Shown here: in pieces, positions 15,116-21,896 of the stretch
Layout of the letters: every line of letters begins with the position of its first letter
Position numbering within the stretch: position 1 is the stretch's first letter
NCBI GenBank assembly: GCA_934700375.1
Contig: CAKUXT010000006.1
Span: 1 to 21,896 of the forward strand
Direction of reading: 5' to 3'
Source: an uncultured Bacilli bacterium
GTDB lineage: Bacteria > Bacillota_I > Bacilli_A > RFN20 > CAG-288
Length of the DNA stretch: 21,896 nt
Translations under genes and position numbers: made by a program
The notes under the pieces: generated by a model
Databases searched by the model: none
Told to the model about the DNA's origin: nothing
The model's input: only the letters and a program-made list of their open reading frames with translations

Positions 15116-16288
15116 ATGAAAATAGAAACAATGTTGATTGACGATGAGAAGAATATCGCTGATGGTTTCGCTTATACGATAAGAGAGAATTTTTCTTCAC
15201 GTGTATCTCTCCATGTTTTTTATGACGCCTTAGAAGCGCTTGAATATAGTAAAAATCATCCGGTTTCTTTACTTATATCTGATATCTCTATGCCTGAACT
15301 TGACGGAATAACACTGGCAAAGAAGATGAAAGAGAAAAACAAATCGATGAGGACTATCTTCCTTACTGGTATGAACTCTTTTGAATATGTCTATAATGCC
15401 GTCCAGATCGGCAATGTCTCTTATATTATGAAAATCGAAGAGGAAGAAAAGCTGATCAAACTCATTGATGAGACACTGACGGATATCGCTTCAGCTTTAG
15501 CTGAGCTTGAAAAAAGCAGTGACTTAAAGAATGATAATACTAAGCTTAAACAGAAAATCATCAATAGAAATGTTTCCGACTTACTTCTTAAAGATTCTTT
15601 AGATGCTGAAGAATTTGATTTCAATTCATATCTTCTATATGTCTGGGCTGATAAGAAAATTGAAATTGTCAAAGATAAGGTAAAAGAAACTCTCGATTAT
15701 ATAGACATCATCAACATTGATGCTAATTCGATATTTGTTCTTCTTGAATCAATATCTGAAGATAATCTATTCCGATTCTATAAAATCAGAGAACATATTT
15801 TCAATGTTGATATGATAGATACGACAGTCATCTATTCAAATAAAAGATATCTGTTCTCGGATTTTAAGAAAGTCTATGAGAAGATGAAGTCTGTTCTTCT
15901 TTCAAGTGATTCACTTGAATATCTGAAGACTATTGATATCAATACAATCGAAGTTAAAGATAACCTCGATTTTATAAGTGAGGTTAGGCAGTTTATGTTA
16001 GATAATATGGAAAACGGAGCTCTATTAAAAGATGCCTCCGATCATTTCCATTACAATATTTCTTACTTCTCAAGAACTTTCAAAAGTAAGACAGGTATGA
16101 ATTATAAAGACTATCTTCTCTCTATGCAGATACAAAGAGCAAAGACTTTACTTACAAGCACAGAGTTCAAGGTCCAGGAGATCAGTAAGAAGGTTGGTTT
16201 TTTCTCAACCAACAATTTCCAAATGGTTTTCAAGAGAGAAACAGGAATGACTCCAAAAGAATATAGAAAGCAAAAAAATAAGCAGTAA
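15116..16288 (+). CDS. Response regulator with AraC-type DNA-binding domain, YesN type
   Basis: A 390-residue partner of the upstream kinase. The receiver domain (about 1-120) has the acidic pair in LIDDEK, phospho-acceptor D56 in LISDISMP, T85-region LTGM and K106. A middle region of about 160 residues is poorly conserved. The C-terminal AraC/XylS double helix-turn-helix (about 290-388) ends in the characteristic VGFFSTNNFQMVFKRETGMT followed by PKEYR. It starts three bases after the kinase stop, with AAGGTG (15106-15111) as ribosome site, so the two are co-translated. The expected target is the promoter of the binding-protein gene that follows, where the -35 is poor. Confidence 0.93.
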   Translation: MKIETMLIDDEKNIADGFAYTIRENFSSRVSLHVFYDALEALEYSKNHPVSLLISDISMPELDGITLAKKMKEKNKSMRTIFLTGMNSFEYVYNAVQIGNVSYIMKIEEEEKLIKLIDETLTDIASALAELEKSSDLKNDNTKLKQKIINRNVSDLLLKDSLDAEEFDFNSYLLYVWADKKIEIVKDKVKETLDYIDIINIDANSIFVLLESISEDNLFRFYKIREHIFNVDMIDTTVIYSNKRYLFSDFKKVYEKMKSVLLSSDSLEYLKTIDINTIEVKDNLDFISEVRQFMLDNMENGALLKDASDHFHYNISYFSRTFKSKTGMNYKDYLLSMQIQRAKTLLTSTEFKVQEISKKVGFFSTNNFQMVFKRETGMTPKEYRKQKNKQ

Positions 16289-16356
16289 AGGGCTTACACA
16301 AGTCAAAAATTAGGTGGTAGTATCAAATTTTAGCTATTTTTCGAACTATCTTCAGT

Positions 16357-16365
16357 TGTTATACT
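16357..16365 (+). promoter_or_regulatory. Extended -10 promoter of the sugar-uptake operon
   Basis: TG-T-TATACT is an extended -10 element with no good -35 seventeen bases upstream (TTTTTC). That combination suits a promoter needing an activator, such as the AraC-type regulator encoded just upstream. The ribosome site GGGAGG is at 16381-16386. Confidence 0.6.
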
Positions 16366-16395
16366 CTAACCAGTAAGACAGGGAGGTAGTTATTT

Positions 16396-18039
16396 ATGTT
16401 ACAATTCAAAAAATCAAAAGTCTTATCTGTCCTTATTCTTTCGATGCTTTCGCTTTTTTCCTGTGGTAAAACTGAAACGTCACTGGAAAGTGATTACTGT
16501 GATCCGACTTATGATCCTTTCGGAAAGTATGAAGAGACTGTTCATGTCAAAGGTGTCATGGAGTATTTAGCCCATAATGACTCAAGAGTTCCATCAAACA
16601 TCACACCTGACAACCAGAAATTCATGACGTTCCTCAAAGATGAACTCAATGTTCAGTTTGAATATATGTGGAAGGTCAACTCCTCACAATACGAAAACAA
16701 ATTATCTGGTACTATTCTTTCTCGAAAGTATCCGGATATTCTTAAAGTAACAGCCAGCCAATACGCAAACTTCAAAGCTGAAGGCCTTTTAAAAGATCTC
16801 ACTGAAACATACAAATATGCTTCACCTGAAGTCGAAAAATACCTTTATCGTGATCCTGAAGTCATTGAATCACTAAAGGATGAAGACGGAAAAATCTACG
16901 CTATCCCTCAGTACGATGATCCATTAAGAGATATTCCAGTCATGTATTTCAGAAAGGACTGGCTCAATGAATTAGGACTTAGTGTTCCAACTACACCTGC
17001 TGAACTGAAGGTCGTTTTAAAGCGCTTCAAAGATGAAAAAGGTGCTACTTCGCCTTTGGCCATGTCTAAATCATATAAGGGTTCCTACTTCACGATCGAA
17101 AGATACATGCAGATGTTTGGTTCTAATCCATATACTTGGGTCGATAATGGCAGTGGAGATTTAGTTGCCAGTGAAGTCACTGATTCAACTAAGAACGCTT
17201 TATCCTACTTTGCCGATTTATATAAAGACGGACTTTTGGCTCCAGACTTCGCATCAAAAGAAGCTTCTGGTGTTGAGAGTGATGTTAAGAATGGTAAGAC
17301 TGGTGTCATCATGGGACCATGGTGGCAGTACGAATACCCAATCGCTGACTTGCTTCCCACACAGGATTGGGGAGCAGCTTCACTTCCTTTGGCTGATGGC
17401 GCTAAAGTCATCATGCCTAAGCAGTCTGTTCAGTTCTATTATGTTGCTATGAAGACTTTCAAACATCCAGAAGTCCTGATGAAGATGATTAACATGTATA
17501 TTGAATTAGATGGAAAAGAAGGTGCAAAGGCTGAAGATGGTTATGTCTGGTCTTGGGTTCCTACGCAGTTCTATGATCCATATGATATCAATACTCAGTT
17601 TGAGAATTTCCAGGAACAGATCAAAGTCGATCCAAAGGCTGAAAAGCCCGCTCCTGACACATGGACAAGCCATGCCAAGAAACTATGGAACGCATATCCT
17701 GATTATCTAACATGGAAAGATGACCACGGTGCTGTCAAATTCCAAGCTAACAACTTTGCCAATATTATCGGAAGACTTAATTCCGATGGCGCCTGGGCTG
17801 CTATTAGAAACACGAAAGCCAGCAATAGATATGTCTTCAATGAGTTCTACGGACTTCCAACCGAAGGTCAGACACTCTATGGTGGACAGATGTCTACTCA
17901 CTGTGAGACTTACTTCACCAAAGTAATCTTAGGAGAGAATGATCTTAACTCTACCTGGAATTCATTCAAAGATAAGTGGTATGAGTCTGGTGGAACTCAG
18001 GTCACTGGAGAAGTCAACGCCTGGCACGATGCAAAGTAA
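16396..18039 (+). CDS. Extracellular solute-binding lipoprotein (LipO/YtcQ-like)
   Basis: A 547-residue sugar-binding lipoprotein. The signal peptide has a basic start (KKSK), a hydrophobic run, and lipobox LFSC with C23 as the lipidated residue. The mature protein is a family-1-like binding protein, long as in the LipO/YtcQ group (about 500-560) that serves LplB/YtcP permeases, usually for oligosaccharides. Typical strings are YPDILKVTASQYANF, YAIPQYDDP and MYFRKDWLNELGL. It is aromatic-rich (many Trp/Tyr), as expected for stacking on sugars. GGGAGG at 16381-16386 fixes the start. It is the first gene of the transporter operon; the first permease starts one base after its stop. Confidence 0.93.
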   Translation: MLQFKKSKVLSVLILSMLSLFSCGKTETSLESDYCDPTYDPFGKYEETVHVKGVMEYLAHNDSRVPSNITPDNQKFMTFLKDELNVQFEYMWKVNSSQYENKLSGTILSRKYPDILKVTASQYANFKAEGLLKDLTETYKYASPEVEKYLYRDPEVIESLKDEDGKIYAIPQYDDPLRDIPVMYFRKDWLNELGLSVPTTPAELKVVLKRFKDEKGATSPLAMSKSYKGSYFTIERYMQMFGSNPYTWVDNGSGDLVASEVTDSTKNALSYFADLYKDGLLAPDFASKEASGVESDVKNGKTGVIMGPWWQYEYPIADLLPTQDWGAASLPLADGAKVIMPKQSVQFYYVAMKTFKHPEVLMKMINMYIELDGKEGAKAEDGYVWSWVPTQFYDPYDINTQFENFQEQIKVDPKAEKPAPDTWTSHAKKLWNAYPDYLTWKDDHGAVKFQANNFANIIGRLNSDGAWAAIRNTKASNRYVFNEFYGLPTEGQTLYGGQMSTHCETYFTKVILGENDLNSTWNSFKDKWYESGGTQVTGEVNAWHDAK

Positions 18040-18040
18040 T

Positions 18041-18979
18041 ATGAAAATAAAATCGTTACAGAGAAAAAAGCCTAGTAAGTTCATCAAGTTTGTCAAAAGC
18101 CAATATATGTGGTGGCTGATGTTGCTTCCTGGTGTTGTGCTTACTTTGCTCTTTAAATATGGTTCGATGTTCGGTATTGTCTTAGCTTTTGAGGATTTCA
18201 GTATCGCAAAAGGCGGATTCTTCGGTCATGAGTGGGTCGGTCTTGAGAACTTCAAATACGTCTTCAAATTGAATGACTTCACCAGGTCAATCAGGAATAC
18301 ACTCATCATTTCTGGAACTAAGATTGTCTTAGGTATCATTGTACCTTTGGCTCTTGCTCTTTCTATCAATGAAGTCAGCAAGAAATGGTTTGCCAAATTT
18401 GCTCAAAGTACCTTCTTCCTTCCTTTCTTCTTAAGTTGGATTATCTTAGGTGGTATTCTCAATCAGCTTTTCTCCTATGATGGTCTTATCAACTTGATGA
18501 AACAAAACATAGGAATGGAAAAGACTTTGTTCCTTCTTGATAACAACTGGTTTAGAACAATTATTATTCTCTCCGATGTCTGGAAGGGTATGGGATACAA
18601 CATGATCATCTTCTTAGCTGCCATTGTTGCTATCAATCCAAGTCTATATGAAGCAGCAAAGATAGATGGCGCCGGTAGATGGAATCAGATGTTCCATGTA
18701 ACGCTGCCTGGTATCACACCTGTTCTTGTTCTCACTATCACTTTGTCCTTAAGCGGTTTACTTAACGGTAATTTTGATCAAGTCTATCTACTTTATAACC
18801 CAATGGTTTATGAAGGAGGCGATATCATCGATACCTTTATCTATCGACTCGGTTTTGAAGGACAGCAGCAAATTGATGTCGCTGCCGCGGTCGGTCTTAT
18901 GAAGTCTTTAGTCTCAGTTGTCTTAGTTGGCGGTACTTACTTTATCGCCTATAAAAAGTTCAACTATCGTATATTCTAG
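18041..18979 (+). CDS. ABC sugar permease, LplB-like
   Basis: A 312-residue membrane protein with about six helices. The coupling-loop (EAA) motif is EAAKIDGAGRWNQMFHVTLPG, which contacts the ATPase. WWLMLLPGVVLTLLF is the family's first helix, and YKKFNYRIF ends the protein. It belongs to the LplB permease subgroup. I chose ATG 18041, just after the binding-protein stop (TAA 18037-18039); an ATG at 18029 would overlap it and add four residues. The frame remains open to 17939, but that part is a shadow of the binding-protein gene. There is no strong ribosome site, so expression probably depends on coupling to the upstream gene. Confidence 0.92.
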   Translation: MKIKSLQRKKPSKFIKFVKSQYMWWLMLLPGVVLTLLFKYGSMFGIVLAFEDFSIAKGGFFGHEWVGLENFKYVFKLNDFTRSIRNTLIISGTKIVLGIIVPLALALSINEVSKKWFAKFAQSTFFLPFFLSWIILGGILNQLFSYDGLINLMKQNIGMEKTLFLLDNNWFRTIIILSDVWKGMGYNMIIFLAAIVAINPSLYEAAKIDGAGRWNQMFHVTLPGITPVLVLTITLSLSGLLNGNFDQVYLLYNPMVYEGGDIIDTFIYRLGFEGQQQIDVAAAVGLMKSLVSVVLVGGTYFIAYKKFNYRIF

Positions 18980-18988
18980 GAGGTTGAT

Positions 18989-19924
18989 ATGCAAAATAGA
19001 TTATTACATAAAAATCCAAATGCTATCAAAGAAAGTGTTGGTAGAAAGATATTCATAGTCACAAACTATATTCTTCTTACACTTCTTATCCTCATCTGCC
19101 TTTTCCCGTTTGTCCATCTTCTTGCAGTTTCTTTTTCTTCTGATAAGTATGCATCCGCTGGCTTAGTCGGGCTTTTGCCAAAAGGATTCACTTTTGATGC
19201 CTATATCATGCTTATGGGCAAGAAAGAATTCTTCCGTGCCTTTGGTATCTCTGTTGCAAGAACTATTGCAGGAACCTTACTCACATTGATTGTTGTTGTC
19301 CTTACCGCTTATCCATTGTCGAAAGATGATGGAAGAGTCAAAGGAAGAACGTTCCTTTCTTGGTTCTTTGTCATCACGATGTTCTTCTCAGGCGGACTTG
19401 CAGCTACCTACGTTCTCTATGATTCCTTGCATCTCATCAACTCTTTCTTAGTTTTCATTCTTCCAAGTGCCTGTGATGTCTGGTTTGTCTTTATGCTGAT
19501 GAACTTCTTCCGCGGTATACCAAAAGAAATGGAAGAAGCTGCACTTATTGATGGCTGCAATCAGATTCAGGTTCTCTTCAAAGTCTATCTTCCTCTTTCA
19601 CTCCCAGCCCTTGTCACGATTGTTCTTTTCACTGCTGTCGGTCAGTGGAACTCCTGGTTTGATGGTATGCTGTTCATGAATGATCCTAATAACTATCCTC
19701 TTCAGTCTTACTTATATAACATTATCATCTCTTCTGATCCTAGTAAGCTTATTGCTGCTGGTTCAAAACTTACACCTGAACAGCTTGAAGCATTATCTAA
19801 TATCGGCGGAAAGAACTTACAGTCAGCTCAGATATTCTTAGGTATGTTACCTATCACCTTAGTTTTCCCATTCTTACAGAAATACTATATCAAGGGTATG
19901 ACTGTCGGTTCAGTGAAAGGATAA
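18989..19924 (+). CDS. ABC sugar permease, YtcP-like
   Basis: A 311-residue partner permease with about six helices. The EAA motif is EEAALIDGCNQIQVLFKVYLP. The C-terminal end QKYYIKGMTVGSVKG is the usual closing signature of the YtcP/LplC subgroup. AGGAGG (18978-18983), overlapping the stop of the first permease, gives a firm start. The two permeases should form the heterodimeric membrane channel of the importer. No ATPase gene follows; in this transporter class a shared MsmX-type ATPase encoded elsewhere often drives several importers. Confidence 0.93.
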   Translation: MQNRLLHKNPNAIKESVGRKIFIVTNYILLTLLILICLFPFVHLLAVSFSSDKYASAGLVGLLPKGFTFDAYIMLMGKKEFFRAFGISVARTIAGTLLTLIVVVLTAYPLSKDDGRVKGRTFLSWFFVITMFFSGGLAATYVLYDSLHLINSFLVFILPSACDVWFVFMLMNFFRGIPKEMEEAALIDGCNQIQVLFKVYLPLSLPALVTIVLFTAVGQWNSWFDGMLFMNDPNNYPLQSYLYNIIISSDPSKLIAAGSKLTPEQLEALSNIGGKNLQSAQIFLGMLPITLVFPFLQKYYIKGMTVGSVKG

Positions 19925-19928
19925 AAGT

Positions 19929-21587
19929 ATGAAGAAAACATCATTATCCGCACTATCTATCTTACTTCTCTCCTCCTGTTCGTTGAATATGGAGAGCGTA
20001 ACACCAACCACAAAAGATAAGAATGTCATCATCGCCTATTCTGACTTTGATAAGTTTGATGGAAGTGATTTCATCAAGAAACTCAATCAGAGTGAAAAAG
20101 AAATCAACTTCGTCAATCTCAACTTAGGTATTACAAACGATCTTTTCAAAGACAGACTCTCAGAAAAGATCGAAGAAGTCTCTCCTGATAATGTGATCAT
20201 CATCGGAGAGAATACTTATAACCATGTCAGGGATATTGTCAAAGGCAGACAGGGAATGAAATTCACCGCCATTGATAATAGAAACGAAGAAGAGTTCTCA
20301 AATCTTACTACTATACAGTTTGCACCAGAGGAGATAGGTTATCTCTCTGGTAGACTTACAGCAAAGGGAAGTGTTGGAAATATCGGATATTTCTCAACAT
20401 TCAAAAGCTCATACGAAAATCGTGAATTATACGGTTTCTTCCAAGGCGTTGAAAAAGAGAATTCGAATCTGAAGATTTCAACAAGATACATGGAAGAAGT
20501 CGAGAATGACAATAAAGTAAAAGACTACCTTAAGAAATTCAAAGATGAAGGTTGTTCTTCTTTGTTCGCTTCTATTCCTTACTCCAATGAAATTGTCTCA
20601 GAGAACTCAGCGTTAAGAACTATCTATTTTGATTATAACGCTCTTGAAAACGCTGAGTATCAGGTACAAAAGTCATATGCAAAAGCAATCGATAGAGCGA
20701 TAGAAGTCATCAAGGGTGAGACAAGTGAAAAGAAAATCGAACTCTCACTTGATGAAGGATACACCTTAAAAGGATTTCCCTCATCCATGAAAGATGATTT
20801 AAAGGATGTCAAGAGACTTAACTCCTATGAGGAACTGAAAACATATGATTCTTACTTGATGGATGATAGTCTCACTTACTCACCGAAATACACGGTACGC
20901 TCAGGTTATCATGAAGCCATACCAAAATGCTCTGATGCAAATGATTGGAAATACGCACCGCGTCCTGGAGCAGATGATGGTAAAAAACCAGCTTCATGGA
21001 AAGCACTAGGCGTCTGGGCAACAATCTATCAGCAAGACGGATTTTCTCCTTGTAAGAATACAGGTATTGAGTTTAAGGATATGAAACTCTATGGCTATTC
21101 TAAAAGAAGGGGATGGGTATTCATCGAACATGCAAATCCAGTTGGTAGCTTCTATGATGAGAACTTCACCAATGATGCTAATAAAGACTTCTCTTCCAAT
21201 ATGTTCAATTATAGTGATCAGAAGATCACAAAGATCAAACTTGACTCTAGAACGGCAGGATATAACTATCACCCCTTTGGTAGTCAAAATGATCTTGAAG
21301 CTCTTGACCTTCTAGATATTGAGTATGTCATCTCAACCATGAAGATAAGACTCATAACCTGGGATGACTTAAAAGCTTCTGATATGGAAAACGCCAAGTA
21401 TGTCGCTAATATAGGCGCAGACTGGTGGAGCTATAAAGGAGCTACATGGGCGAGTGATTGGTCAGCAAACAGAGATGTCTGCGTCGGACAATTCAGAACA
21501 ATTACAAGAAATTGGAAAACTCTCTACATGTCCTCTATTCCGTTAGATTTGTATGATTCGGTTGCAAGTTCACTTACGTTAGAATAA
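19929..21587 (+). CDS. BMP-like lipoprotein with a C-terminal domain of unknown type
   Basis: A 552-residue lipoprotein. The signal peptide ends in lipobox LSSC with C17 lipidated. Residues of about 30-300 resemble the basic membrane protein (BMP/PnrA) periplasmic-binding fold: NVIIIGENTYN, then EEIGYLSGRLTAKGSVGNIGYF. From about 320 a Trp/Tyr-rich domain that I do not recognise begins (W340 in NDWKYAPRPG; later KRRGWVFIEH and WASDWSANRD). BMP proteins normally bind nucleosides and are about 330-380 residues, so this is a fusion. It could bind or process a sugar polymer at the cell surface. AAAGGA at 19916-19921 gives the start, five bases after the permease stop. Fold of the N-terminal half is moderately sure, the rest is unknown. 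Confidence 0.7.
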   Translation: MKKTSLSALSILLLSSCSLNMESVTPTTKDKNVIIAYSDFDKFDGSDFIKKLNQSEKEINFVNLNLGITNDLFKDRLSEKIEEVSPDNVIIIGENTYNHVRDIVKGRQGMKFTAIDNRNEEEFSNLTTIQFAPEEIGYLSGRLTAKGSVGNIGYFSTFKSSYENRELYGFFQGVEKENSNLKISTRYMEEVENDNKVKDYLKKFKDEGCSSLFASIPYSNEIVSENSALRTIYFDYNALENAEYQVQKSYAKAIDRAIEVIKGETSEKKIELSLDEGYTLKGFPSSMKDDLKDVKRLNSYEELKTYDSYLMDDSLTYSPKYTVRSGYHEAIPKCSDANDWKYAPRPGADDGKKPASWKALGVWATIYQQDGFSPCKNTGIEFKDMKLYGYSKRRGWVFIEHANPVGSFYDENFTNDANKDFSSNMFNYSDQKITKIKLDSRTAGYNYHPFGSQNDLEALDLLDIEYVISTMKIRLITWDDLKASDMENAKYVANIGADWWSYKGATWASDWSANRDVCVGQFRTITRNWKTLYMSSIPLDLYDSVASSLTLE

Positions 21588-21614
21588 TTGATTTTTCAGA
21601 AAGGAGCAATAATT

Positions 21615-21896
21615 ATGAAAAACAAATTGTTTGTGTTGGCACTACTTAGTACAGGTATGTTGTTTACAGCCTGTAATGGTGGTGGAAATGTAGATTCAGG
21701 TAAGGAAAGTGTCAGTGTTGTTAAGAATGTCGCAGTCGATGGTATCACCTTAGACAATGAAACATTGTCTCTTGATGCTGGTTACACAGCTCAGCTTACT
21801 GCTCTTGTTACACCAGAAGGCGCTACAAACAAGAAAGTAGTCTGGACTAGTGCAAATGAGCAGGTTGCAACTGTTGATGATACTGGTCTTGTAACC
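21615..21896 (+). CDS. Lipoprotein with Big2-type Ig-like domain (5' part only)
   Basis: The window ends 94 codons into this gene. A signal peptide with lipobox FTAC (C20 lipidated) is followed by a Gly/Ser-rich linker. A bacterial Ig-like domain of group 2 then begins: GITLDNETLSLDAGYTAQLTA and VVWTSANEQVATVDDTGLVT are its classic strands. Such domains space catalytic or binding modules from the cell surface; the functional domain is outside the window. AAAGGAG at 21600-21606 fixes the start, and the 27-base gap suggests it belongs to the same operon. A surface sugar-binding protein or glycosidase is likely, given the neighbouring importer. Confidence 0.85.
   Translation, partial: MKNKLFVLALLSTGMLFTACNGGGNVDSGKESVSVVKNVAVDGITLDNETLSLDAGYTAQLTALVTPEGATNKKVVWTSANEQVATVDDTGLVT

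Noticed and set aside
17939..18040. N-terminal extension of the first permease
   Set aside because: This stretch is a shifted-frame shadow of the binding-protein gene, and family members begin near 18041.

Overview
The window reads as chromosomal DNA of a low-to-moderate G+C Gram-positive gut-type anaerobe, most likely in the Erysipelotrichia/Mollicutes-like part of the Firmicutes. That placement is an inference from four things: AT-rich intergenic DNA, strong AAGGAG/AGGAGG ribosome sites with TTGACA/TATAAT promoters, Cys-lipobox lipoproteins with a LytS/YesM-type two-component system, and several ATP-binding DUF4143 proteins. TGA is used as a stop. All convincing intact genes lie on the + strand.

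Layout. (1) 1-2650: an accessory island end. It holds the tail of an unidentified gene, a DUF2201-type metallopeptidase/VWA protein, and a very divergent S-adenosylmethionine synthetase overlapping it by ATGA. (2) 2729-4093: the first AAA/DUF4143 ATPase. (3) 4302-8690: a metabolic operon of an Old-Yellow-Enzyme/ferredoxin-fold flavoprotein, both subunits of an aconitase X dehydratase and a small zinc-ribbon membrane protein, closed by a terminator. (4) 8877-10315: the second DUF4143 ATPase. (5) 10396-11334: gpmA (phosphoglycerate mutase) with its own promoter and terminator. (6) 11453-12907: the third DUF4143 ATPase behind a five-copy 23-bp tandem repeat. (7) 12939-13275: inverted repeats and a frameshifted minus-strand remnant of a DUF6431 (transposase-associated) gene. 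(8) 13288-21896: a sugar-uptake locus with sensor kinase, AraC-type response regulator, solute-binding lipoprotein, two permeases, a BMP-like lipoprotein with an unusual C-terminal domain, and the start of a Big2-domain lipoprotein. No transport ATPase is present, so the importer probably borrows a shared one.

The most striking pattern concerns the three DUF4143 ATPases, each a separate single-gene unit. Each has its own good promoter with an exactly 17-bp spacer, and each promoter is flanked or overlapped by direct repeats whose sequence is different for every paralogue (a 24-bp core x2, 27 bp x2, 23 bp x5). The C-terminal regions carry PD-(D/E)XK-like motifs that look intact in two paralogues and altered in the first. 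This suggests a family of self-recognising, perhaps autoregulated or mobile, ATPase/nuclease-fold loci with paralogue-specific DNA sites.
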